DNA of 11,850 bases. Origin: an uncultured Pirellulales bacterium. GTDB lineage: Bacteria > Planctomycetota > Planctomycetia > Pirellulales > Lacipirellulaceae. Of the stretch, positions 6,743 through 11,850 are shown in pieces; within the stretch, counting starts at the first letter, position 1; every line of letters starts with the position of its first letter. The DNA lies in contig CAMYJY010000102.1 in assembly GCA_947258835.1 (NCBI GenBank), forward strand, positions 1 to 11,850, given 5' to 3'. Made by a program: the position numbers and the translations under genes. The notes beneath the pieces were generated by a model that was not told where the DNA came from, did not search any database, and saw only the letters and a program-made list of their open reading frames with translations.

Positions 6743-7098
6743 TGACCACAAGGCGGCAGCGCCGCCAACTCACAGAATTTAGGGTGGCACCCGAGTGCGT
6801 GAGGGACTTCAGTCCACAGCTCACGAAGCTCCCATCCTACTGGCTTCAGCCGGTAGATGTTTACTCAAAGTGAAAACAGGTATGCCTGGTGCCGGCCGGT
6901 TTGGGCCGGAAAAGCCCATTCCATCCGCCTCTCAACCAGGTTTTTTGGTGAGCCGCCGCGGTGCGGAAACGGGGGCTATTTTATCGGGCTTTACCGGCTT
7001 CATGGAAGCCTCATTTTCAGTTTGAGATGTTTAGGCGTTGGGCAGATGAGAACTTACCCATCGACAGCCCAATGGATTGGCTTCGCTGGGATTTTCGA
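6743..7098. other. 356-bp spacer between convergent genes, hairpin-rich
   Basis: No credible gene is seen. The first 115 bp hold successive palindromes: GGCGGC-AGC-GCCGCC (6752-6766), a 6+5-bp stem (6798-6825) with GGACT-TC-AGTCC at its tip, and CTACTGGCT-TC-AGCCGGTAG with one wobble (6837-6856). CCGGCC/GGCCGG (6892-6909) follows. From 6910 to 7098 I see nothing specific. This is the expected place for the kinase terminator, but none of the stems is followed by a T-run. Confidence 0.7.
6752..6856. terminator. Cluster of three hairpins downstream of the kinase
   Basis: Three stems lie in tandem: 6752-6766, 6798-6825 and 6837-6856. The last two share a CTTCAG apex with different, self-complementary arms. 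The position just after the kinase stop suggests a transcription-stop or RNA-stability role; the absence of T-runs keeps this uncertain. Confidence 0.4.
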
Positions 7099-8118
7099 TC
7101 ACGCGGCAGGTAAAAACTTACCTGCCGCGGAGCCAATGCCCAGCATGGCCACGCGGTCATCGGCGACAATGTGCCGGTTCTCTATGGCCAGCGCCATCGT
7201 CAAAGGCAGGGCCGCCGCTCCCGTGTTTCCAAACGTCTCCAGCGAAGTATAGTCGATGCCAGGGTTGAGTTCCAAGGTTTCCAGCAGCAGTTTGCGCTGG
7301 GCAGTCCCTACCTGATGGCACACCGTTTTGTCGATGTGCTGGGTTTGCCACTGGCACTCCACGAGGAATTTCTCAAAGGTGGCCGCTCCGGTTGTGACCC
7401 CCTCGCGCATCAATCGCTCGCTATCGGTATGCATGAAGTTAGCGAGCCCTTCACTTTGGCAAAGCCTGTGTTGGTCCGTTCGCGCCAGGGTGGCGGCGGC
7501 GTGCAGGCGATTTTGGGTTTGGCTGAGCGCCTGATCGCAGACCAGCAGAGCCACACTGCCAGAGCCGATTGTGAGCGAGGCCACGAGGTGTTTGATGTCT
7601 TGCCGCGTGATGCGGGTATCGGTGTTGAGCCGCTGGATGGTGTTTTCTACCAGTTGTCGACCGCATTCGGTGCCGACCACCAGCCCCGCACGAATTTCCC
7701 CCAGCTCGATCATGTTGGCTACCTGGACGAGCCCCGTGAGCAGGCCCAAACAGGCGTTGGAGATGTCAAAGATTTGGCAGTCGGGCGACAGACCCAAGCT
7801 GTGGTGCACCGCGCAAGCCGTTGCCGGTTCGAGAAAGTCGCGACACACCGACCCATGGATCAGCGCTCCAATCTGGCCCCGCTCCAGACCGCTGGCCTGA
7901 ATTGCCCGCTCGCCACTGCAAATACTCATCGCGCTGGGGCGGGTGCCCGCGGCAAAGAACCGTCTTTCTCGAATCCCGGTCATCAGTTCGAGTCGGCCCG
8001 CAGGCAGACGCAAACGCTCGTAGGCCGGCGCCAGGCGCTGCTCGATTTCGGCGGAGGTGACGATCTCGGCCGGCAACGTATAGCCAAATGCTTCCAAACA
8101 CGTTTTTTGATATTGCAT
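7099..8118 (-). CDS. OleA-like beta-ketoacyl synthase III family condensing enzyme
   Basis: A 339-residue thiolase-fold enzyme of the FabH/KAS III superfamily. The triad is Cys123 (DISNACLG), His268 (VCHQVGTAQ) and Asn298 (FGNTGAAA); GIGSAAG at 328-333 is the C-terminal glycine loop. The motif SVCRDFLEPATA places Glu97 26 residues before the catalytic Cys. That is the spacing of the Glu117/Cys143 pair I recall for Xanthomonas OleA, and the Cys-His spacing (145) is closer to OleA (142) than to E. coli FabH (132). OleA joins two fatty acyl-CoAs by Claisen condensation to a long beta-ketoacid, the first step to head-to-head olefins; plain FabH would use acetyl-CoA and malonyl-ACP. The start (CAT at 8116-8118) matches the family N-terminus; there is no Shine-Dalgarno. 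The OleB, OleC and OleD partners are not in the window. The OleA assignment is inference from spacing. Confidence 0.88.
   Translation of the reverse strand: MQYQKTCLEAFGYTLPAEIVTSAEIEQRLAPAYERLRLPAGRLELMTGIRERRFFAAGTRPSAMSICSGERAIQASGLERGQIGALIHGSVCRDFLEPATACAVHHSLGLSPDCQIFDISNACLGLLTGLVQVANMIELGEIRAGLVVGTECGRQLVENTIQRLNTDTRITRQDIKHLVASLTIGSGSVALLVCDQALSQTQNRLHAAATLARTDQHRLCQSEGLANFMHTDSERLMREGVTTGAATFEKFLVECQWQTQHIDKTVCHQVGTAQRKLLLETLELNPGIDYTSLETFGNTGAAALPLTMALAIENRHIVADDRVAMLGIGSAAGKFLPAA
7102..7129 (-). terminator. 12-bp hairpin at the 3' end of the condensing enzyme gene
   Basis: Arms 7102-7113 (CGCGGCAGGTAA) and 7118-7129 are perfect complements with a 4-nt loop. The stem encodes the last nine residues, and the stop codon (7099-7101) abuts it. 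It resembles the stop-overlapping hairpins at 1533-1571 and 3162-3187. No T-run follows. Confidence 0.5.
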
Positions 8119-8144
8119 TGGGCGATACGATCACGAGATGATGG

Positions 8145-8163
8145 CAGCGGTCGACGGCCGCTG
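8145..8163 (-). other. Hairpin in the predicted 5' leader of the condensing enzyme
   Basis: CAGCGG (8145-8150) and CCGCTG (8158-8163) form a 6-bp stem with a 7-nt loop between the predicted transcription start (about 8172) and the ATG at 8118. It may affect leader stability; nothing marks it as a riboswitch. Confidence 0.3.
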
Positions 8164-8178
8164 TGTACTGGAAAGTTT

Positions 8179-8207
8179 ATCCTATCGTGCGGGCGCCAGA
8201 TTGTCAT
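8179..8207 (-). promoter_or_regulatory. Predicted sigma70-type promoter for the condensing enzyme
   Basis: On the minus strand, -35 ATGACA (8207-8202, 5/6 to consensus) and -10 TAGGAT (8184-8179, 4/6) are separated by exactly 17 bp, giving a leader of about 54 nt. The -35 hexamer coincides with the edge of the 23-bp repeat array (GTCAT is the unit's first five bases), so the repeat appears to supply part of the promoter. Confidence 0.45.
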
Positions 8208-8339
8208 TCCCACCGTTTTTCTCCCGTCATTCCCACCGTTTTTTCTCCGTCATTCCCGCCGTTTTTCTCCGTCATTCCCGCCGTTTTTTCTCCGTCATTC
8301 CCGCCGTTTTTTCTCCGTCACTCCCGCCGTTTTTTCTCC
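8203..8339. repeat. Six 22-23-bp tandem repeats with T-tracts
   Basis: The units start at 8203, 8226, 8249, 8271, 8294 and 8317 and read GTCATTCCCRCCG-T5/6-CTCC, with only single-base differences. The first 11 bases match the left half of the palindrome at 8340-8364, so each unit looks like a half-palindrome joined to a T-tract. On the minus strand the A5/A6 tracts recur about every two helical turns upstream of the condensing enzyme promoter, which could bend DNA or act as UP-like sequence (inference). Confidence 0.92.
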
Positions 8340-8482
8340 GTCATTCCCGCGCAGGCGGGAATCCAGTAGCAGTGCATGTGGTCTAGATTCCCGCCTGCGC
8401 GGGAATGACGTAAATAACCTAGATTCCCGCCTGCGCGGGAATGACGTAAATAACCTAGATTCCCGCCTGCGCGGGAATGACG
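8340..8482. repeat. Four dRS3-like palindromes, three in 36-bp direct repeat
   Basis: Each palindrome is ATTCCCGC-N4-GCGGGAAT: 8343-8362 with loop GCAG, then 8387-8406, 8423-8442 and 8459-8478 with loop CTGC (opposite orientation). The last three sit in a 36-bp period (8383, 8419, 8455) in which the linker GACGTAAATAAC is also identical. The ATTCCC-N8-GGGAAT layout is that of the Neisseria dRS3 repeat and of similar GTCATTCCCGC palindromes dispersed in other bacteria (established knowledge; relationship by pattern only). Confidence 0.9.
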
Positions 8483-8506
8483 CAGAACAGAAACAGTTTC
8501 CAGACC

Positions 8507-9241
8507 ATGCCGACCCTCTCCCGCACTCAGACTAGAGGCTGCCAGCCCAGAGACTGGGCCGCTGTGTTGTTCGCCTTGGTCTTGCCCAGCCTGGTCACGC
8601 TGACCTACTTCATTTGGGCGGAAGAGAGTACCGCTGGCGTTCAACAAACAATTTACGCAGTTGCCAAAATCATTCAGTTTGCCTTTCCCGTGTGGTGGGT
8701 CGCGCGGGTGCAGCAGCGCCCGGTGGGACTGCCCGGGAAGTCCACTCGGGGAGTTGCGCTGGGGATTGTGTTTGGCCTGGTGGTGCTGGTCGCGGGGCTG
8801 GGGCTGTACCACACCTGGCTGCGGTCGGCGGATTTTTTTGTCTCGGGACAGGTTGCCATGCGGGACAAAATTGCCGATCTAGGTATCAATCACAGCGGGA
8901 AGTTTATTGCGGTGGGGGTGTTTTACAGCTTGTTGCATTCCTTGCTGGAAGAATACTACTGGCGGTGGTTTGTGTTTGGCCAACTAAAACGCCTATTGCG
9001 GCTGTGGCCCGCGGTGGTGATTTCTGCGCTCGGATTTATGGCCCATCACGTGCTTGTGATCGGTACGTATTTTGGCTTCTTCTCACCGACCACCTGGATC
9101 TTTTCACTGGCGGTTGCGCTGGGCGGCGGATTCTGGGCGTGGCTGTACCATCGCAGCGATTCCCTACTAGGCCCTTGGCTGAGCCATTTGCTGGTCGACG
9201 CGGGAATCTTTTTGATTGGTTTTGAAATGGCCTCAAAGTGA
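8507..9241 (+). CDS. CPBP-family intramembrane metalloprotease (CAAX/Abi-like)
   Basis: A 244-residue polytopic membrane protein. It has the three CPBP/Rce1-type motifs: EEYYWR (EExxxR, Glu148-Glu149-Arg153), FMAHH (FxxxH, Phe177-His181), and HLLVD (HxxxD, His227-Asp231). Hydrophobic helices fall at about 17-36, 46-66, 84-101, 132-147, 168-188, 195-214 and 225-241. The family cleaves membrane substrates in the bilayer or, in some bacteria, acts in immunity or maturation; the substrate here is unknown. An upstream in-frame ATG at 8477 lies inside the last dRS3-like palindrome, so ATG 8507 is preferred. There is no Shine-Dalgarno. It is divergent from the OleA-like gene and separated from it by the repeat arrays. 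Function beyond the family is not inferable. Confidence 0.85.
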   Translation: MPTLSRTQTRGCQPRDWAAVLFALVLPSLVTLTYFIWAEESTAGVQQTIYAVAKIIQFAFPVWWVARVQQRPVGLPGKSTRGVALGIVFGLVVLVAGLGLYHTWLRSADFFVSGQVAMRDKIADLGINHSGKFIAVGVFYSLLHSLLEEYYWRWFVFGQLKRLLRLWPAVVISALGFMAHHVLVIGTYFGFFSPTTWIFSLAVALGGGFWAWLYHRSDSLLGPWLSHLLVDAGIFLIGFEMASK

Positions 9242-9299
9242 CAGCCGGGTGTCAGGACCGCCTCAGGCTGCAATTCTTGGGAATATTTTCCATTTCCAC

Positions 9300-9328
9300 T
9301 TGACAGCAAATGGCAAACAGGCAAAAAT
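9300..9328 (+). promoter_or_regulatory. Predicted promoter for the DUF1559 gene
   Basis: A perfect -35 TTGACA (9300-9305), a 17-bp spacer and a -10-like AAAAAT (9323-9328, 4/6). The expected start near 9335 puts the Fur-like palindrome immediately downstream. The 9242-9299 stretch before it shows only a weak CCATTT/AAATGG stem (9290-9313). Confidence 0.45.
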
Positions 9329-9341
9329 CACGAGTCGTTAT

Positions 9342-9362
9342 TGATAGTGAGTTTCATTATCA
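9342..9362 (+). promoter_or_regulatory. Fur-box-like operator
   Basis: Half-sites TGATAGTGA (9342-9350) and TCATTATCA (9354-9362), separated by GTT, match 18 of 21 positions of the extended Fur consensus (TGATAATGA-TTA-TCATTATCA) with one arm mismatch. It lies just after the predicted transcription start and 30-40 bp before the start codon, a normal place for repression by an iron-loaded Fur protein. Regulator identity is inferred from the palindrome alone. Confidence 0.55.
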
Positions 9363-9400
9363 TCGGCTAGCTGCTTTATAGGCATGAATGGGTGTCAAAA

Positions 9401-10519
9401 ATGAAAAATACTGCTGGAATTTACCGGAAACCGTTTGCTCGCGGGGAAAGCCAGGCTGCCTTCACGCTCATCGAGCTGTTGGTGGTGATGGTCGTCATTG
9501 GGCTCTTGGTGGGCCTCCTGTTGCCGGCGGTGCAGCGAGCGCGTGCGGCCGCACGACGGGCCTCTTGTTTAAACAACATGAAGCAAATTGGCTTGGCAAT
9601 TGCCAATTACGAGGCACAAACGGGTTATTTTCCTCCTAGTTGGCAGCCGCCGACGATCATTGATCCCACGAGCACAAACATTGCCGGCTGGTCCACCCAG
9701 GCGCTGCTCCTGCCCTATCTGGAGCAAGGGACCCTCTTTGACGACATTGATTTCAACGAATCCTACACCGCCGGAAATCCAATCACGATGGCCGATGGTA
9801 CTACCGAAGAGCTCAGCGCGATGCGCGTTCCAACCTATCTTTGCCCCTCGGAAGAGCGTGACGAACAGCGGCTGAGCGGCGGCGTTCCATTGCATTACCC
9901 GCTGAACTATGCGGTGAATCTTGGTACGTGGTTCGTTTGGGATCCGGCGACGCGAAAAGGGGGGCCGGGATCTTTTCATCCCCATAGCATTTTGACAGAC
10001 GGATCATTCCGAGATGGGCTGAGTTTCACCATGGCGGTGGCGGAGGTGAAGGGATGGAATCCCTACTATCGCAATCTGGGCGAAACCGATCCCGCAAATT
10101 TGCCTTTGCCCGATGCTCTGTTGCCCCCCGATCCGTCGTTGATCTGTACCTTGGGAGGACCCGACTTTAAGACGAGTAGCGGACATACCGAATGGGTTGA
10201 TGGACGTGCCCATCAAATCGGTTTCACGACTAGGTTTCGACCCAATGAAAAAGTTCTCTGCACGCAATCCGGTGAGGAATACGACGTTGACTGGACGAAC
10301 TGGCAGGAAGGTAAGTTGTTAACCGCCGGGACTTTGGGCACGGAGCCGCCCACGTATGCGGCGGTGACCGCTCGCAGCTATCACTCCGGCGGCGTCAACG
10401 TCAGCATGATGGACGGATCGGTGCGGTGGTTTGCCGACACCATCAATCGGGGTGTTTGGCAAGCCTATTCCACGCGTTCCGGCGGTGAGACGATTCCTCC
10501 AGACCAACAGGGGCGCTAA
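9401..10519 (+). CDS. DUF1559 prepilin-like protein
   Basis: A 372-residue planctomycete DUF1559 (SBP_bac_10-like) protein. A 20-residue basic leader precedes a type IV prepilin signal, SQAA/FTLIELLVVMVVIGLL (residues 18-36). Glu25 is at +5 of the mature form, and Ala20 replaces the usual Gly at -1. The hydrophobic helix runs to about 42, then the family block CLNNMKQIGLAIANYEAQTGYFPP (56-79). The C-terminus carries H328-x9-D338-G339 (HSGGVNV...DGSVRWF) and the ALGTRNGGE-like YSTRSGGE. These proteins are thought to be exported and assembled or anchored as pseudopilins; function is not established. GTG 9392 is an alternative start; ATG 9401 gives the more usual leader. The predicted promoter and Fur-like box precede it, and the next gene begins 3 bp after its stop. 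Confidence 0.93.
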   Translation: MKNTAGIYRKPFARGESQAAFTLIELLVVMVVIGLLVGLLLPAVQRARAAARRASCLNNMKQIGLAIANYEAQTGYFPPSWQPPTIIDPTSTNIAGWSTQALLLPYLEQGTLFDDIDFNESYTAGNPITMADGTTEELSAMRVPTYLCPSEERDEQRLSGGVPLHYPLNYAVNLGTWFVWDPATRKGGPGSFHPHSILTDGSFRDGLSFTMAVAEVKGWNPYYRNLGETDPANLPLPDALLPPDPSLICTLGGPDFKTSSGHTEWVDGRAHQIGFTTRFRPNEKVLCTQSGEEYDVDWTNWQEGKLLTAGTLGTEPPTYAAVTARSYHSGGVNVSMMDGSVRWFADTINRGVWQAYSTRSGGETIPPDQQGR

Positions 10520-10522
10520 ACC

Positions 10523-11197
10523 ATGGCGTTGTTTACCAAGGACCAGCTGACAGCTCAGGGTGTGGCGAAGATTCTCTTCAGCACGCCAGCACCGTCGAGC
10601 AGTCAGGTACAAGATGTTCTATCGCTGTTTGCGTCGGGGCGGTTGAAGGGCCAGCGCGTTGTCAGTGGCCAGACGACGTCGTGGACGACCACATCAGCAG
10701 CTGTTGCGGCCTACATGGCACAGGCATCGTATCGTCGTCAGCTCGCGACGCGCGGCAGCAAGTCGACTATCCGCGAGGCTGATCTGGGACACTGTTATCG
10801 TAGCCTGCTGCAGGACTACTTTCAGGCGGTTGTTTTCCGGCGTCGCGCGCAGTCGCGGCGCTACAACAACGGCTGGTTTCGAGGCAGCGTTGTGGCGGGG
10901 CAGGCAGTGCTGGTGGCGTTCGTTTTCACGATCACGGTATTCAGCATTGGCTGGTTCAGTCCAGGCCCTTCTGCCGAGCAGGTGGCAATTGAATGCTGGA
11001 TTAGTCAGCGGGCCGATCGCTACCAAATCACCCGTTGGCACGAGGCCTGCGATACGGGGCAAGACCGCACCAAGGCCATTCGTGTGGAATACCGATATTC
11101 CCACAACAACCGTCACGGCGTGCATACCGATCGAACGTTTCTAATCTGTGATAACGAGGTCCTGTCCGTGGATTCATCCGATGGCATGGAAAACTAG
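10523..11197 (+). CDS. Hypothetical single-pass membrane protein
   Basis: I do not recognise a family over the full length (224 residues). Residues about 28-66 (VQDVLSLFASGRLKGQRV...WTTTSAAVAAYM) look like the wing and last helix of an excisionase/MerR-type helix-turn-helix, but this is weak. Residues 80-118 are basic and probably cytoplasmic. One transmembrane helix is at about 122-144 (SVVAGQAVLVAFVFTITVFSIGW). The outer C-terminal part (145-224) has Cys158, Cys176 and Cys209 and short beta-strand-like segments. ATG 10523 follows the DUF1559 stop by 3 bp with AGGGG nine bases upstream, so the two are translationally linked and share the putative iron-responsive promoter. A partner or membrane regulator of the pseudopilin is a guess. 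Confidence 0.8.
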   Translation: MALFTKDQLTAQGVAKILFSTPAPSSSQVQDVLSLFASGRLKGQRVVSGQTTSWTTTSAAVAAYMAQASYRRQLATRGSKSTIREADLGHCYRSLLQDYFQAVVFRRRAQSRRYNNGWFRGSVVAGQAVLVAFVFTITVFSIGWFSPGPSAEQVAIECWISQRADRYQITRWHEACDTGQDRTKAIRVEYRYSHNNRHGVHTDRTFLICDNEVLSVDSSDGMEN

Positions 11198-11206
11198 CTG
11201 CATTTT

Positions 11207-11237
11207 CTGAGATAGCGGCTGGAGGCCGCCATCTCAG
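11207..11237. terminator. Hairpin after the DUF1559 operon
   Basis: CTGAGAT-A-GCGGC (11207-11219) pairs with GCCGC-C-ATCTCAG (11225-11237) across one A/C mismatch and a 5-nt loop, 10 nt after the stop. TTTT precedes and AAGGAAAAA follows, so there is no T-run on either strand. This is the likely operon end. Confidence 0.5.
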
Positions 11238-11444
11238 GAAGGAAAAAGCCTCTTCCGCTTTCCCCACCACATCGGCCCCAGGCGGGGGGGGGGAGGGGTT
11301 GATCGCTTACTTCCTATTCAAACTTTTGAATTCTTTGCGCGCCCATTGCTGGCAGTTTTTGCAGGGACTATCTTGAATGATAGGAAAATGATAGGAATTT
11401 TGATTTCTAGCCAGTCTATCAGAGAGAATCCCTCATTCTAGGGG

Positions 11445-11488
11445 TGCTTGTGTGCCAAGGCGGCCACGGCCGCCTTGGCACACAAGCA
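11445..11488. terminator. Perfect 21-bp hairpin between convergent genes
   Basis: Arms 11445-11465 and 11468-11488 are exact reverse complements around AC, with a flanking G/T that could extend the stem. The inner core is GGCGGCC-AC-GGCCGCC, like other GC cores in this window, and the outer arms are unrelated to those elsewhere. It lies between the plus-strand operon end (11197) and the minus-strand gene end (11647), consistent with a bidirectional transcription barrier. Confidence 0.6.
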
Positions 11489-11646
11489 TTTCCGATCATC
11501 TTGCTAAGGTGAGCGAAGTTGGGGCCTGCCTGGCCACAAAATGCGCGCCCGAGGCACGCAAAATACCAGTGTGATCCCACGTCTCCCCGTAAGACGAAGT
11601 CACGAGCCCTGCTGTACTTGACCAAGGGCTCGTTTCCTCTCCTAGC

Positions 11647-11850
11647 TCAGGCCCGCCGTGGCTCGAGATGATCGTGGTAGCTTTGTTCTGGCCCGCCAGG
11701 TTCGGAAAGCTGCTCGCCGTCGGCGTCGTTGAGAATGTAGGCCAGCGGGCCGCCTGCAGGTTCTTCCGGGGTGCACCAATCGTATTCGGTGGCCGCAATT
11801 TCCGGTTCTGCCGGGGGCGGCGCGGGCGCCTCCTCGACCTCTAGTTTTTC
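11647..11850 (-). CDS. C-terminal part of an unidentified protein (partial, runs off the window)
   Basis: The minus strand is open from the window edge for 67 codons to a TGA at 11649-11647. The translated tail starts with an acidic, Pro/Ala-rich linker (EKLEVEEAPAPPPAEPE). It then reads as plausible protein (TEYDWCTPEEPAGGPLAYIL, later DGEQLSEPGGPEQSYHDHLE) and ends RRA. The composition (many Glu and Asp, a Pro-rich linker) fits a real C-terminus better than shadow translations of this GC-rich DNA. No family is recognised. An overlapping minus-strand frame (11496-11798) is open too but low in plausibility. Confidence 0.5.
   Translation of the reverse strand, partial: EKLEVEEAPAPPPAEPEIAATEYDWCTPEEPAGGPLAYILNDADGEQLSEPGGPEQSYHDHLEPRRA

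Larger units (their letters stand above)
11198..11646. other. 449-bp gene-poor region with G-run and hairpins
   Basis: No credible gene is seen. Besides the hairpins at 11207-11237 and 11445-11488, it holds a G10-A-G4 tract (11284-11298), able in principle to form a G-quadruplex. It also has an AT palindrome ATTCAAA-CT-TTTGAAT (11316-11331), a short duplicated ATGATAGGA (from 11378) and a stem CGAGCCCT/AGGGCTCG (11603-11632). The last could lie in the 3' region of the minus-strand gene ending at 11647. Confidence 0.65.

Noticed and set aside
6857..7252. Plus-strand frame of 131 codons in the kinase/condensing enzyme spacer
   Set aside because: Its second half is antisense to the condensing enzyme, the first half crosses hairpins, and it has no protein-like features.
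8383..8482. Possible CRISPR array (three palindromic repeats at 36-bp spacing)
   Set aside because: The inter-repeat sequence is identical between copies, so there are no unique spacers; no cas gene is nearby, and the palindromes are dRS3-like.
7171..8535. Long plus-strand frame of 454 codons
   Set aside because: It is antisense to a condensing enzyme with intact Cys-His-Asn triad and then runs through the T-tract repeat array.
8318..8812. Minus-strand frame of 164 codons with RHSRAGGNL repeats
   Set aside because: The peptide repeats are the translated dRS3-like palindromes, and the rest is antisense to the CPBP gene.
11496..11798. Minus-strand frame of 100 codons near the right end
   Set aside because: It overlaps the more protein-like frame ending at 11647, and its composition and lack of motifs suggest a chance frame.

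Overview
The window looks like a planctomycete chromosome, most likely from the Pirellulales/Pirellulaceae. Three things point there. A prepilin-type DUF1559 protein has the characteristic C-terminal H-x9-DG motif. A Ser/Thr kinase has the planctomycete-style N-terminal 'GLIT.WQAEKLL.GK..GF.LGKYKLL' module. Most genes lack a Shine-Dalgarno. The assignment is by family pattern only; no search was run.

Left part (1-4649, + strand): an accessory fatty-acid/lipid-type cluster of two CrtI/phytoene-desaturase-like FAD oxidoreductases (158-1537, 1678-3168), a FabZ-like dehydratase (3342-3779) and a FabI-like enoyl-ACP reductase (3807-4649). Two of the four genes are preceded, right up to the ATG, by GAGTTGC/GCAACTC heptanucleotide arrays. 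The two desaturase-like genes end inside strong hairpins that contain their stop codons. The enzyme set (dehydratase, enoyl reductase, CrtI-type dehydrogenases) recalls ladderane/polyene-type acyl modification clusters; the product is unknown.

Middle (4650-7098): a 539-bp intergenic region with a G-quadruplex-capable motif and a REP/MITE-like inverted-repeat element partly duplicated with a 65-bp period. Next come a tail-anchored Ser/Thr kinase (5189-6742) and a 356-bp run of small hairpins between convergent genes.

Right-middle (7099-9241): a minus-strand thiolase-fold condensing enzyme (7099-8118) whose active-site spacing fits OleA better than housekeeping FabH. It is divergent from a CPBP-family membrane protease (8507-9241). 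The spacer between them holds a 23-bp tandem array and four dRS3-like palindromes (ATTCCC-N8-GGGAAT), and the condensing-enzyme promoter appears to begin inside the array.

Right end (9242-11850): a promoter with a Fur-box-like operator precedes a DUF1559 prepilin-like gene and a small membrane protein gene 3 bp behind it, probably iron-responsive. A 449-bp gene-poor stretch with very strong hairpins follows. The last 204 bp are the C-terminal end of a minus-strand gene that continues beyond the window. No tRNA, rRNA or CRISPR was found.
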